In this document: one piece after another, positions 18,214 to 26,990 of the stretch
How the letters are laid out: each line of letters begins with the position of its first letter
Position numbering within the stretch: the stretch's first letter is position 1
DNA from: Paludibacteraceae bacterium
GTDB taxonomy: Bacteria; Bacteroidota; Bacteroidia; Bacteroidales; Paludibacteraceae
DNA: 63,022 nt
Direction: 5' to 3'
Assembly (NCBI GenBank): GCA_017391525.1
Contig: JAFOYE010000012.1
Coordinates: forward strand, 64,001 to 127,022
The notes under the pieces: model-generated
The model's input: only the letters and a program-made list of their open reading frames with translations
What the model was told of the DNA's origin: nothing
Databases searched by the model: none
Program-made: the position numbers and the translations under genes

Positions 18214-18239
18214 TATGCCATCTGACTGTAGATGGCATA
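18214..18239 (+). other. hairpin between the Wzc-like gene and kdsB
   Basis: TATGCCATCT (18214-18223) and its exact complement (18230-18239) around a 6-base loop. No T-run follows, so it is more likely an mRNA-processing or partial-termination hairpin than a full terminator. Confidence 0.5.
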
Positions 18240-18264
18240 CCTATTCTAATCTAGAAGCAATATT

Positions 18265-19068
18265 ATGCAATTTATAGGTATTATACCTGCGCGATATGCT
18301 AGTTCACGATTCCCAGGAAAACCACTTGTTGACCTTGGCGGAAAAACGATGATCCAACGTGTGTACGAACAAGCTAATAACGTGCTTGATACAGTTATAG
18401 TAGCTACCGATGATCAGCGAATCTATGATTGTGTCAAAGCTTTTGGTGGTAATGTCTTTATGACTTCGCCAGACCATCAATGTGGTACGGATCGCGTTTA
18501 TGAAGCATATACCCTCTATCGTGAGCAAACCCAATGTACACTTCCTGATTCAGAAGTAGTTGTGGTTAACATACAAGGTGACGAACCATTTATTCAACCT
18601 GACCAGATACAGGCATTGATGCATTGCTTCCCAACAGAAATAGCAACCTTAGTGCATCCCTTTACAAAGGAGAATACATGGGATGATTTATCCAATCCCA
18701 ACTATGTGAAGGTTGCCATAGCACATCAATGTAATTATGACCATCCTATGGTGATAGGTAAAGCCTTGTACTTCTCACGCAGCGTCGTTCCATACATGCG
18801 CGGAATAGACTCGGCCATGTGGTTGCAACACGGTAAATACTATCGCCATATAGGTATGTATGCTTACCGTGCGGATGTGTTACAACGTATCACACAATTA
18901 CCTCAGTCTTTGCTAGAAAAGACCGAATCACTCGAACAATTGAGATGGCTTGAAAACGGATTGACTATTCAAGTAGCAGAATCTAATCATACATCTATCG
19001 GTATTGATACCCCTGCAGATTTAGAAGCAGCCTTACAATACCTTAACTCACTAAATACTGAATACTAA
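18265..19068 (+). CDS. kdsB: 3-deoxy-manno-octulosonate cytidylyltransferase
   Basis: Activates Kdo with CTP to CMP-Kdo for LPS inner core synthesis in the cytoplasm. 267 residues, normal. Motifs: [21 protein letters not shown], the nucleotide-binding start; [27 protein letters not shown]; and [12 protein letters not shown] near the C-terminus with [16 protein letters not shown]. Overlaps the next gene by one base (TAATG), so it is translationally coupled to the DnaJ-like gene. Confidence 0.96.
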   Translation: MQFIGIIPARYASSRFPGKPLVDLGGKTMIQRVYEQANNVLDTVIVATDDQRIYDCVKAFGGNVFMTSPDHQCGTDRVYEAYTLYREQTQCTLPDSEVVVVNIQGDEPFIQPDQIQALMHCFPTEIATLVHPFTKENTWDDLSNPNYVKVAIAHQCNYDHPMVIGKALYFSRSVVPYMRGIDSAMWLQHGKYYRHIGMYAYRADVLQRITQLPQSLLEKTESLEQLRWLENGLTIQVAESNHTSIGIDTPADLEAALQYLNSLNTEY

Positions 19069-19790
19069 TGGCATTAGGCAAATGGATTTTCGGAGCACTA
19101 GGTTTTGTTGTGGCAGGACCTATTGGCGGTATTGTTGCTTTACTTATCGGTTCGTTATATGAGAATGGTAGTCAGTACGTGCAGGCCAATTCAACTCAAA
19201 GAACCACACAAGGTGACTTGCGTGTGTCTATTATTGTACTGTTTGCTTGTGTCATCAAGGCCGATGGCAAAGTACTGAAGTCTGAGATAAATTATGTTAA
19301 ACCATTCCTCGTTCGTAATTTTGGAGAAGAAGGAGCCAAGCAAGCTCTTGCATTGCTCAAGGAACTTCTAAAGCAAGATATTGATGTTGTTGCTGTTTCT
19401 AAGCAAATTGCACAGCACGTTAATTACTCTACCAGATTAGAACTTGTGCATCTATTACTAGATTTGGGTAATGCAGATGGACATATTCATCAATTAGAGT
19501 TACAAGTTATTCAAACTATTGCTGATAATATGAATATTCAGCAAGCTGACTTCCAATCTATGCTTGCGCTTTATAATAGACATGAAGATGAGAACTGGGC
19601 ATATAAAGCACTAGAAATAGAGCCAGCTGCTACGGATGAGGAACTCAAAAAAGCATACAGAAGAATGGCAATGAAATACCATCCTGATAAAGTGGCTAAT
19701 GCTGGTGAGGAGATTCGACAACAAGCAACAGATAAGTTCCGTGCTATCAATGAGGCTTATGAACATATCAAGCAACAGCGTGGTATATGA
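19068..19790 (+). CDS. djlA: TerB/DnaJ-domain membrane protein (DjlA-like)
   Basis: 240 residues: an N-terminal glycine-rich membrane segment (about 5-32, [22 protein letters not shown]), a TerB-like helical domain (about 50-155; [32 protein letters not shown]), and a C-terminal J domain (about 175-240) with the HPDK motif in [12 protein letters not shown]. The order anchor-TerB-J is that of DjlA, which calls DnaK to the inner membrane. Its stop overlaps the rlmH start (ATGA). Confidence 0.87.
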   Translation: MALGKWIFGALGFVVAGPIGGIVALLIGSLYENGSQYVQANSTQRTTQGDLRVSIIVLFACVIKADGKVLKSEINYVKPFLVRNFGEEGAKQALALLKELLKQDIDVVAVSKQIAQHVNYSTRLELVHLLLDLGNADGHIHQLELQVIQTIADNMNIQQADFQSMLALYNRHEDENWAYKALEIEPAATDEELKKAYRRMAMKYHPDKVANAGEEIRQQATDKFRAINEAYEHIKQQRGI

Positions 19791-20257
19791 AAATAACTCT
19801 TTTAGTAGTCGGTAAAACGACTGATACACACATAGAGAAACTCATACAAGAATATCAAAAGAGATTGGTACATTACGTTCCGTTTGCTCTGACTGTTATA
19901 CCCGAACTTAAGAATACCAAATCTCTCACCTCTCAACAACAAAAACAAGTAGAAGGTGAATTAATACTTAAATATATAACCCCATCTACTGATATGATAT
20001 TACTAGATGAGAGAGGTACCGAGTTTCGCTCAATAGAGTTTGCAGATTATATCCAAAAAAAAATGTCGTCAGGTCGAGATGTTGTCTTCGTAGTTGGAGG
20101 CCCATATGGTTTCTCGGAGAGTGTTTATCAACGAGCCAATGCTAAAATCTCGCTCAGCAAAATGACATTCTCTCATCAGATGGTACGGCTTTTCTTCGTG
20201 GAGCAAATCTACCGAGCAATGACGATACTACGCTCTGAACCATACCATCATGAGTAA
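19787..20257 (+). CDS. rlmH: 23S rRNA (pseudouridine-1915-N3) methyltransferase
   Basis: SPOUT-family enzyme that methylates the pseudouridine at position 1915 of 23S rRNA on assembled ribosomes. 156 residues, typical. Seen: [11 protein letters not shown] at the start, [19 protein letters not shown] (the knotted AdoMet site) and [21 protein letters not shown] with the terminal YHHE. Overlaps the DjlA-like gene by four bases. Confidence 0.96.
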   Translation: MKITLLVVGKTTDTHIEKLIQEYQKRLVHYVPFALTVIPELKNTKSLTSQQQKQVEGELILKYITPSTDMILLDERGTEFRSIEFADYIQKKMSSGRDVVFVVGGPYGFSESVYQRANAKISLSKMTFSHQMVRLFFVEQIYRAMTILRSEPYHHE

Positions 20258-20319
20258 TGGATTATTTTGATGATTTGAGATGTAAATATAAATAGAAATT
20301 AGTTTGATTTTTAAGGTAT

Positions 20320-22032
20320 ATGCAAAAATTATTCTCTTTTAAGGACGTTTTTCGTCCGAAACTATTCTCTACATTTAGAGGATATACAAAGCAAAAACTC
20401 CTGCAAGATTCTGTTGCAGGTATGATTGTTGGTATAGTCGCCATTCCACTGGCTATAGCTTTTGGTATTTCGTCTGGTGTTGGACCAACAGAGGGACTTA
20501 TTACTGCCATTGTTGCTGGTTTCATCATTTCTGCTTTTGGTGGTAGTTCCGTTCAAATTGGTGGACCAACAGGTGCATTCATTGTTATTATTTATGGAAT
20601 TATACAACAATATGGACTATCAGGACTACTAGTTGCAACTATTATGGCTGGTGTTTTGCTCATCCTTATGGGCGCCTTTAAACTTGGTAATATCATCAAG
20701 TTTGTTCCCTATCCAGTTATCATCGGTTTCACGGCGGGTATTGCAGTTACTATCTTCAGCTCGCAGATTAATGATCTATTTGGAATGGGATTAGAAAATG
20801 TACCTGCAGACTTTATTCATAAATGGATCTATTATTTCCAAAACTTTAGCCATGTCAATTGGTTAGCATTAGTTATTGGTGTGCTTTCTGTATTGATTAT
20901 CGTTTTTTCTGCAAAAATAAACAAGAAGATTCCTGGTTCATTGGTAGCCATTGTTATATTGACATTTATTGTATGGATTTTGCGAGAGTATACAAATTTG
21001 CCTGCAGTAGCTACTATTGCAGATTTATACACATTACCAGAGGGTGTTCCTACACCTCAATTGCCAGAAATGAACTTCTCCTTCGCAATGGTGCAGCAAC
21101 TCTTCCCTGCTGCATTCACTATTGCTATGCTAGGTGCAATAGAGTCTCTCTTGTCGGCAATGGTGGCAGATGGTGTTACTGGAGATAAACACAATTCGAA
21201 TACTGAACTTATTGCCCAAGGTATAGCAAATGTTGTTACGCCATTCTTTGGTGGTATACCTGCTACAGGAGCTATTGCGAGAACCATGACCAACATCAAT
21301 AATGGTGGTAAAACGCCTGTTTCAGGTATTGTACATGCACTTATGTTGTTGCTTGTTTTGCTTTGTTTTGGTCCTTTAGTGGGTATGATCCCAATGGCAT
21401 GTCTTGCGGGAGTACTCATTGTGGTAAGTTTCAATATGCTTGGATATAGATCCTTAATAGAATTGTCTAAAGCACCTAAATCTGATTTCGTAGTAATGAT
21501 TGTTACATTCGTACTTACTGTGATATTTGACCTTACCATAGCAATTGAAGTAGGATTGCTCTTGGCGGTCATTCTATTCCTCAAACGAACAAATGAAGCA
21601 ACTGTGATACGTGCTTTCTCTGATGAGATTGATCCAACCCAACAAACCGATATCCAATTACACGGTAATGATTTGGAAATGTTGCATATCCCACCATTCA
21701 CTGAGGTATATGAGATCGATGGTCCTTACTTCTTTGGTATTGCTAATAAGTTTGATGAGATAAGTCAACGTATTGGTTCCGAAGGACAAAAAGTTCGTAT
21801 CTTACGTATGCGTAAAGTATCCTTTATTGATTCAACGGGTATTCACAATCTTGAACAACTTTTCCAACGTTCACAACGTTGTGGATTAACTCTAGTCCTA
21901 TCAGGTGTCAACGATAATGTCTACCATACACTCGAGAAAGCGGGATTAGTAGAGATGATAGGACGCGAGAACATTCGCAATCACATTAATGGTGCGCTTG
22001 AACGTGCCCAAGAAATTGTATCTGCTCAATAA
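20320..22032 (+). CDS. SulP-family inorganic anion transporter with STAS domain
   Basis: 570 residues: 10-14 membrane segments (about 25-425) including the SulP signature region (SVAGMIVGIVAIPLAIAFGI, GGSSVQIGGPTGAFIVII) and a C-terminal STAS domain (about 455-560) with the conserved VSFIDSTGIHNLEQL. The family carries sulfate, bicarbonate or other anions; the substrate cannot be read from sequence. It lies 62 bases downstream of rlmH and 13 bases before mnmA. A role in bicarbonate or sulfate uptake is equally possible. Confidence 0.93.
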   Translation: MQKLFSFKDVFRPKLFSTFRGYTKQKLLQDSVAGMIVGIVAIPLAIAFGISSGVGPTEGLITAIVAGFIISAFGGSSVQIGGPTGAFIVIIYGIIQQYGLSGLLVATIMAGVLLILMGAFKLGNIIKFVPYPVIIGFTAGIAVTIFSSQINDLFGMGLENVPADFIHKWIYYFQNFSHVNWLALVIGVLSVLIIVFSAKINKKIPGSLVAIVILTFIVWILREYTNLPAVATIADLYTLPEGVPTPQLPEMNFSFAMVQQLFPAAFTIAMLGAIESLLSAMVADGVTGDKHNSNTELIAQGIANVVTPFFGGIPATGAIARTMTNINNGGKTPVSGIVHALMLLLVLLCFGPLVGMIPMACLAGVLIVVSFNMLGYRSLIELSKAPKSDFVVMIVTFVLTVIFDLTIAIEVGLLLAVILFLKRTNEATVIRAFSDEIDPTQQTDIQLHGNDLEMLHIPPFTEVYEIDGPYFFGIANKFDEISQRIGSEGQKVRILRMRKVSFIDSTGIHNLEQLFQRSQRCGLTLVLSGVNDNVYHTLEKAGLVEMIGRENIRNHINGALERAQEIVSAQ

Positions 22033-22045
22033 TACTCAAATTCAT

Positions 22046-23113
22046 ATGTCAAAGCGCGTACTCATAGGAATGTCTGGTGGTATAGACTCCACCGTTGCAG
22101 CTTTACTACTTTTGCAGCAAGGCTATGAACTGGTTGGTGCCACTTTCCGTACTTTTGACGTATGTCTTGATGCGGATCTGGCCAATACCAAGGGGTGTTG
22201 CTTTGAAGATAGTATCCTAGAGGCTCAACGATTAGCTCGGACATTGGGAATTGAGCATCATATCCTTGATTTTAGACCTACTTTTCAAAAGTACGTCATT
22301 GACAATTTTGTACGGGAATATGCAGCAGGACGTACACCCAATCCATGTGTGATGTGTAATTCGCATATCAAGTGGGGCAAATTGTTAGAGGCTGCAGACC
22401 AATTTAATTGCGATTTTGTGGCTACAGGGCACTATGCCCAAATTGCAGAGCATCGTGGTCATATGTATCTACGTAATGCAGTGGATACGATTAAAGACCA
22501 AACTTATTTCCTGTGGATGCTCACTGAAGATAATCTCAAACGCACCATCTTTCCTCTAGGTGGACTGACTAAAACGCAAGTTCGTCAAATAGCATTTGAA
22601 CATGGGTTTGTTGAACTGAGTAAGAAAGCCGAATCGCAAGACATATGTTTTATTCCTAATAATGATTATCGTACATTTCTTGCTCAGCAAGGTATCAATT
22701 CCTCGCCAGGAAATTATATCGATGCTTCAGGCAATATACTTGGACAACATTGTGGATTCTGTCACTACACAATAGGTCAACGTAAAGGCTTGGGGATTGC
22801 TTTAGGGGCACCTAAGCATGTCACTCGCATAGACCCACTAACCAATACTGTGACTTTAGGTGATCATGATGATTTGCTCACACAACAAGTTACTGCACAT
22901 AAAATTCGTATTCGAGATGTGGAATGGCTTACGGAGTCTCCACAAGTAACTGCTCGCATTCGTTATAAATCACCAGCTGTACCTGCTTCAATCAATTTTT
23001 CGTCGAATGAACTAACATTGAACTTCGAACAACCGGTGTGGGGAGTAACACCGGGTCAATCGCTGGTAATTTATAAGGATGAACTACTTGTGGGAGGCGG
23101 AATAATCTTATAA
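22046..23113 (+). CDS. mnmA: tRNA-uridine 2-sulfurtransferase
   Basis: Puts sulfur on U34 of tRNA-Lys, Glu and Gln using ATP. 355 residues from the ATG at 22046; the frame extends upstream into the SulP gene but the chosen start begins the conserved MSKRVLIGMSGGIDSTVAAL. Seen: PP-loop SGGIDSTV, catalytic Cys in NPCVMCN (about 98) and the second Cys in ESQDICFIP (about 198), HYTIGQRKGLG, and a C-terminal beta-barrel domain. Length is typical. Confidence 0.95.
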   Translation: MSKRVLIGMSGGIDSTVAALLLLQQGYELVGATFRTFDVCLDADLANTKGCCFEDSILEAQRLARTLGIEHHILDFRPTFQKYVIDNFVREYAAGRTPNPCVMCNSHIKWGKLLEAADQFNCDFVATGHYAQIAEHRGHMYLRNAVDTIKDQTYFLWMLTEDNLKRTIFPLGGLTKTQVRQIAFEHGFVELSKKAESQDICFIPNNDYRTFLAQQGINSSPGNYIDASGNILGQHCGFCHYTIGQRKGLGIALGAPKHVTRIDPLTNTVTLGDHDDLLTQQVTAHKIRIRDVEWLTESPQVTARIRYKSPAVPASINFSSNELTLNFEQPVWGVTPGQSLVIYKDELLVGGGIIL

Positions 23114-23124
23114 TTATTAAGTTA

Positions 23125-23157
23125 TTTGCATATTTCAAAATATTTTACTAACTTTGT
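23125..23157 (+). promoter_or_regulatory. promoter of the alpha-amylase gene
   Basis: TTTG (23125-23128), 20 bases, TAACTTTGT (23149-23157), 41 bases before the ATG. Confidence 0.75.
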
Positions 23158-23198
23158 CGCCGATTATAAAGCATTATTAATTAAAAAATTATAACCAT

Positions 23199-25904
23199 AT
23201 GAAAAAACTTACACTTTTGCTTTTATCTGTGTTTGCATTATCAGCATATGCACAGGTAACAACAGAACCTGCCATCATTCAAAAAGGATATGATGGAGAG
23301 ATTACCATTATCTTCAATCCAAACGAGGGTAACAAAGGTATGGCAGGTGCTACCAAGTGCTACGCGCACACAGGTCTTATTACTAGTGCTTCATCAAGTG
23401 ATGGTGATTGGAAAAACGTAGTAGAGGGTTGGCGTAGCAATACTGCTAAAACTCAACTAACTAAGGATGGTACCAACTGGAAACTCGTTATTCCTAATAT
23501 CTACGAGTACTACAACTGTCCAACTACTACAGAAATTAAAAAGATTGCTTTCGTATTCCACGATGGTCCTAGTGGTTCAAAAGAGGGTAAAACAGCTGAA
23601 GGTACAGATATCTTCGTTGAGTTAGCAGACAAGGGTCTTGCCGTATCTATCAACGACCTTGCTGAGATTACTACACAAAATACCAAGGTAACATTCACTG
23701 GTAATGCTACTGCTTCTGCAAATCTTACTCTTAAGATTAATGGTGAGACCGTAAAGACTGCTACTGGTACACAACTTACACATGAATACACCTTTGCAAA
23801 ACAAGGTAACTACAATATTGAGTTTACTGCTACATCCGGTTCACAAACCGCTAAGGCCACTGCTTTCACTTGCGTGCCAAATGCTCCAACTAAAGCTAAT
23901 CGTCCTGCTGGTATCGTAAACGGTATCTACTATGATAAAGTTAACCCAACCAAAGTGACCCTTTGTACCTATGCTGCTAGCAAAACTGAGCCTGCTAAAA
24001 ACGTCTTTGTTGTGGGTGATTTCAATAAATGGCAAATCAGCAACGAATACCAACTCAAACAAGCGAACGATAGTGCATACTTCTGGATCGAACTCACGGG
24101 CTTAAATCCAAGACAAGAGTATGCTATGCAATATGTGGTAGTTCGTGCTGATGGAAAGGTAGTTCGTATCTCTGACCTTTATTCAGAGAAAGTACTTCAC
24201 AAAGATGACCAATGGATCTCTGGCTACAAGAGCAACTACCCAACACAAGGTGATGGCTATGTAACTGTTATCCAACCTGGCAAACCTGCTTACCAATGGT
24301 CAGAGGCTACACTCAACTTCAAGCGTCCTAACAAGAACAATCTCGTAATTTACGAGCTTTGGATTTACGATCACACGCCATCTCGCAATATTAAAGGTCT
24401 CATCGATCGTCTTGACTATATCGAGGATCTTGGTGTGAATGCCGTAGAGTTGATGCCTATCACAGAGTTTGATGGCAACGATAGCTGGGGTTACTCTCCT
24501 AACCACTTCTTTGCTCTGGATAAACAATACGGAACATCTGACGAACTTAAGAAGTTTATTGACGAGTGCCACAAACGTGGTATCGCTGTCATCCTTGATA
24601 TGGTGTTCAATCACGCTACGGGTCTTAACCCAATGAACAAACTTTATCCTTACGGTACAGAACTTAGCAAAAACCCATGGTTCAACGCTACCGCTCCTCA
24701 CTCAGATAACGTATACGAGGACTGGAACCATGATTTCGGTCCTACTAAGACCATGTTCACACGCTCACTTGCTTATTGGCTCACAGAGTACAAAGTAGAC
24801 GGTTTCCGTATGGACCTTAGCCATGGTCTCTGTGGTACAAAGGCCAACACATCTGTTGCTAATATCAAGCATTACTATGAGAATGGTGTTAAAGCCGTTT
24901 CTCCTGATGCATACATGATCCTTGAGCACTGGGGTGCTAATATGGGTTCTGAACGTCCACAACTCGTTAATGCAGGTATGATGTGCTGGGAGAATACTAC
25001 CAATGCATACTTCCAAACAGCAATGGGTTGGCTCAAAGATGGTGACTCATTCTCCAATGCTAACAAAGATAACTATGTAAGCTATTGTGAGAGCCATGAC
25101 GAAGAACGTGCATTCTTCAAGGCGAAACAATGGGGTAATGGTGATCTCAAAACTAACGAAGAGGCTCGCGCAGCGCGCGTACCTTTGAATATGGCGTTCT
25201 TGACTATGCTCAATGGTCCTAAGATGTTCTATCATTTCGCTGAACTTGGCTTCGATTATTCTAAATATCAAAACGCACAAGGCAAATGGGGTAAGAACGA
25301 CTACGGAATCACCAGCCAACTTGGAACTGACTATGACTGCAAGATGCAAGCTAAATATCGTCCAGAGGCTTGGATGAAAGCTCCTCACTGCCGTCACGCT
25401 GCATTCAAGAAAGTAGGACAAACCATCCAACTTCGTACACGTCTTATGCCAGAGGTATTTGAGGGTAACCCTACTTCAACTAATATCGGAGGCGGTGCTA
25501 AACTACGAACCATCCAATGGGGTAGCAATGTGTTTGTAGCTGGTAACTTTGATGTAACTGCTAACCAAACGGTTAATGTTCCTTCAGGTACTTGGTACAA
25601 CTACTTTGAGCAAAAGAAACAAACTGCTACAACCATAACTCTTGCTCCTGGTGAGTTTGTTATCCTTACTGGCAAAGAGTGCAAATTGCCTGCTATTACC
25701 ACAGATCTAGAGGATATCGTATTCCCAGGTTATACAGGAGATGTCTTCCCTCCATACAACGTGACTATCTATAATATCAATGGTCAAGTTGTATCCGTTC
25801 AAAATAATGTGGAGCAAGTTAATATGGGTGTGTTGACCAATGGTATCTATTTGATCCAATACGAGAAAGAAGGTAAGACTACCACTCAAAAGGTTATCCG
25901 CTAA
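23199..25904 (+). CDS. secreted alpha-amylase-family glycoside hydrolase (GH13) with T9SS tail
   Basis: 901 residues. Signal peptide MKKLTLLLLSVFALSAYAQ; an N-terminal carbohydrate-binding-like beta domain (about 25-225); a CBM48/early-set-like segment with VFVVGDFNKWQ (about 250-350); the GH13 barrel (about 375-740) with DMVFNHA, nucleophile Asp in GFRMDLSHG (about 538), acid/base Glu in MILEHWG (about 575) and the transition-state Asp in CESHDEE (about 634); and a last ~70-residue beta-domain ending NGIYLIQYEKEGKTTTQKVIR-like, a type A sorting signal for T9SS. It should be exported to the cell surface and cut alpha-glucans. Single gene with own promoter and terminator; no SusC/D genes nearby. 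GH13 subfamily not assigned. Confidence 0.92.
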   Translation: MKKLTLLLLSVFALSAYAQVTTEPAIIQKGYDGEITIIFNPNEGNKGMAGATKCYAHTGLITSASSSDGDWKNVVEGWRSNTAKTQLTKDGTNWKLVIPNIYEYYNCPTTTEIKKIAFVFHDGPSGSKEGKTAEGTDIFVELADKGLAVSINDLAEITTQNTKVTFTGNATASANLTLKINGETVKTATGTQLTHEYTFAKQGNYNIEFTATSGSQTAKATAFTCVPNAPTKANRPAGIVNGIYYDKVNPTKVTLCTYAASKTEPAKNVFVVGDFNKWQISNEYQLKQANDSAYFWIELTGLNPRQEYAMQYVVVRADGKVVRISDLYSEKVLHKDDQWISGYKSNYPTQGDGYVTVIQPGKPAYQWSEATLNFKRPNKNNLVIYELWIYDHTPSRNIKGLIDRLDYIEDLGVNAVELMPITEFDGNDSWGYSPNHFFALDKQYGTSDELKKFIDECHKRGIAVILDMVFNHATGLNPMNKLYPYGTELSKNPWFNATAPHSDNVYEDWNHDFGPTKTMFTRSLAYWLTEYKVDGFRMDLSHGLCGTKANTSVANIKHYYENGVKAVSPDAYMILEHWGANMGSERPQLVNAGMMCWENTTNAYFQTAMGWLKDGDSFSNANKDNYVSYCESHDEERAFFKAKQWGNGDLKTNEEARAARVPLNMAFLTMLNGPKMFYHFAELGFDYSKYQNAQGKWGKNDYGITSQLGTDYDCKMQAKYRPEAWMKAPHCRHAAFKKVGQTIQLRTRLMPEVFEGNPTSTNIGGGAKLRTIQWGSNVFVAGNFDVTANQTVNVPSGTWYNYFEQKKQTATTITLAPGEFVILTGKECKLPAITTDLEDIVFPGYTGDVFPPYNVTIYNINGQVVSVQNNVEQVNMGVLTNGIYLIQYEKEGKTTTQKVIR

Positions 25905-25920
25905 TTATTCTTATACATAT

Positions 25921-25957
25921 ATAAATAAAGCTGCGTTAAAAGCGCAGCTTTATTTAT
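25921..25957 (+). terminator. terminator after the amylase gene
   Basis: ATAAATAAAGCTGCG (25921-25935) and its exact complement (25943-25957), a 15-bp stem with a TTTATTTAT arm. Confidence 0.85.
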
Positions 25958-26013
25958 GCCTCTCGTCTTTCGCCTTTCGCCTCTCTCTTTAACTCTCAAC
26001 TCTCCCTCTACTT
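25958..26013. repeat. 7-base repeat tract
   Basis: Eight units: gcctctc, gtctttc, gcctttc, gcctctc, tctttaa, ctctcaa, ctctccc, tctactt. It mixes the GCC-type unit found inside rho and mtaB with the TCAA-type unit found at 37.4 and 40.4 kb. Confidence 0.75.
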
Positions 26014-26026
26014 GCCATCAGTCTCT

Positions 26027-26147
26027 ATCGTGACATCATCGTGACCTGATCGTGATCTCATCGGAATCTCAACGAAATTATGCCGTGTCTTCACTATAGT
26101 TTTCCGCTACCCTTGCGCTACCTTTGCGCTACCTCCAACCTACTATA
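26027..26147. repeat. array of eleven degenerate 11-base units
   Basis: Exact 11-base register with drifting sequence: atcgtgacatc, atcgtgacctg, atcgtgatctc, atcggaatctc, aacgaaattat, gccgtgtcttc, actatagtttt, ccgctaccctt, gcgctaccttt, gcgctacctcc, aacctactata. The GCGCTACC unit appears as its complement (GGTAGCGC) in the array at 50.4 kb. Confidence 0.8.
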
Positions 26148-26220
26148 AATTCTTTATCTTCTACCGGTCTTCTTCGAAGAGATAGTTAAGGGATAATTGA
26201 AAAAGGATACCATCTGCAAA

Positions 26221-26254
26221 AAAAAAGATGCTCTCTTGCGGGAGCATCTTTTTT
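26221..26254. terminator. bidirectional terminator after the beta-barrel gene
   Basis: AAAAAAGATGCTC (26221-26233) pairs with GAGCATCTTTTTT (26242-26254). Symmetric A and T runs let it work on both strands; it lies 20 bases past the leftward stop. Confidence 0.9.
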
Positions 26255-26273
26255 GTTTTATGTCTTACTTGAA

Positions 26274-26756
26274 TTAGAACAAGTAGCGAACACCAAGGCT
26301 GAAACCTGTTCTGTAGAGACCGCCAGTGTTGAAACCGAATGCATCGTCGATACCGGTAACACCGATGTTTGGACGCCAGTCAACAGAAAGTTGCAATGGG
26401 AACCAGAAATTATATTCTACACCTACGTGACCTACAACACCTGCATACCAGAATGGTTGTTTGAAACCATAGATACCAGCACCAGCACCTACACCAAGGT
26501 TCCATTTCCACTCACCTTTGTTGTTCCAAGGAATTTGTGTACCGAATGGGTTAACCCAATCATATGTACAAGTTGCACCGATACCATTAAATTCAGGAAC
26601 GTTCACTGCCAAATCAATCATATTTGATTCACCAATAGAGTGTTGGTAAGATACATCAATACCATAACCGATGTTCACACCAATTGCGCGTGGTTGAGCT
26701 ACTGCAGCAGCAACGCCCATAACTGCCAAAACGGCAACGAATAATAATTTCTTCAT
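26274..26756 (-). CDS. small outer-membrane beta-barrel protein
   Basis: 160 residues from the ATG at 26754-26756 (MKKLLFVAVLAVMGVAAAVAQ, a clear signal peptide). The mature part is rich in alternating aromatic/glycine beta-strands (IGVNIGYGIDVSYQHSI, WKWNLGVGAGAGIYGF, YAGVVGHVGVEYNFW) and ends GFSLGVRYLF, with the terminal Phe typical of barrel insertion. About eight strands are expected. The function is unknown. A longer upstream frame contains the promoter and is not used. Confidence 0.87.
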   Translation of the reverse strand: MKKLLFVAVLAVMGVAAAVAQPRAIGVNIGYGIDVSYQHSIGESNMIDLAVNVPEFNGIGATCTYDWVNPFGTQIPWNNKGEWKWNLGVGAGAGIYGFKQPFWYAGVVGHVGVEYNFWFPLQLSVDWRPNIGVTGIDDAFGFNTGGLYRTGFSLGVRYLF

Positions 26757-26836
26757 AAAAGCTAAATTTTTAGTTAGTGAATAATTAATTATTGTTTGTA
26801 AATTCTTTTTTATCAATCTTTTTGTCCTTTCAGCTT

Positions 26837-26870
26837 GCAAAGATACGATTTATTTTTCAACTTTCAAAAT
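26837..26870 (-). promoter_or_regulatory. promoter of the beta-barrel gene
   Basis: On the minus strand TTTG (26870-26867), 21 bases, TATCTTTGC (26845-26837), about 80 bases before the ATG. Confidence 0.75.
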
Positions 26871-26917
26871 TTTACTATAAATTTTCAATAAAAAATAATT
26901 CATAGAGAAACCAATTC

Positions 26918-26949
26918 TTGTGTATTCCGAAAAAAAATAGTACCTTTGC
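26918..26949 (+). promoter_or_regulatory. promoter of the aminotransferase gene
   Basis: TTG (26918-26920), 20 bases, TACCTTTGC (26941-26949), 41 bases before the ATG. Confidence 0.8.
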
Positions 26950-26990
26950 ACCCTGTAAAATTCATCATTCAAAATTCATAATTAATTTTT

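Larger units (their letters stand above)
25905..26273. other. repeat-rich intergenic region after the amylase gene
   Basis: No gene seen. In order: amylase terminator (25921-25957), a 7-base repeat tract (25958-26013), an 11-base repeat array (26027-26147), a non-repeated stretch, and the terminator of the convergent beta-barrel gene (26221-26254). Confidence 0.7.

Noticed and set aside
21057..21701. 214-codon leftward frame opposite the SulP gene
   Set aside because: Antisense of conserved membrane segments of a clear transporter gene; no independent support.
26027..26147. CRISPR-like array
   Set aside because: Units are 11 bases with no constant repeat and no spacer pattern; no cas genes in the window.
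26253..26627. 124-codon rightward reading frame
   Set aside because: It lies entirely antisense to the beta-barrel gene, which has a signal peptide, promoter and terminator; composition is that of a shadow frame.
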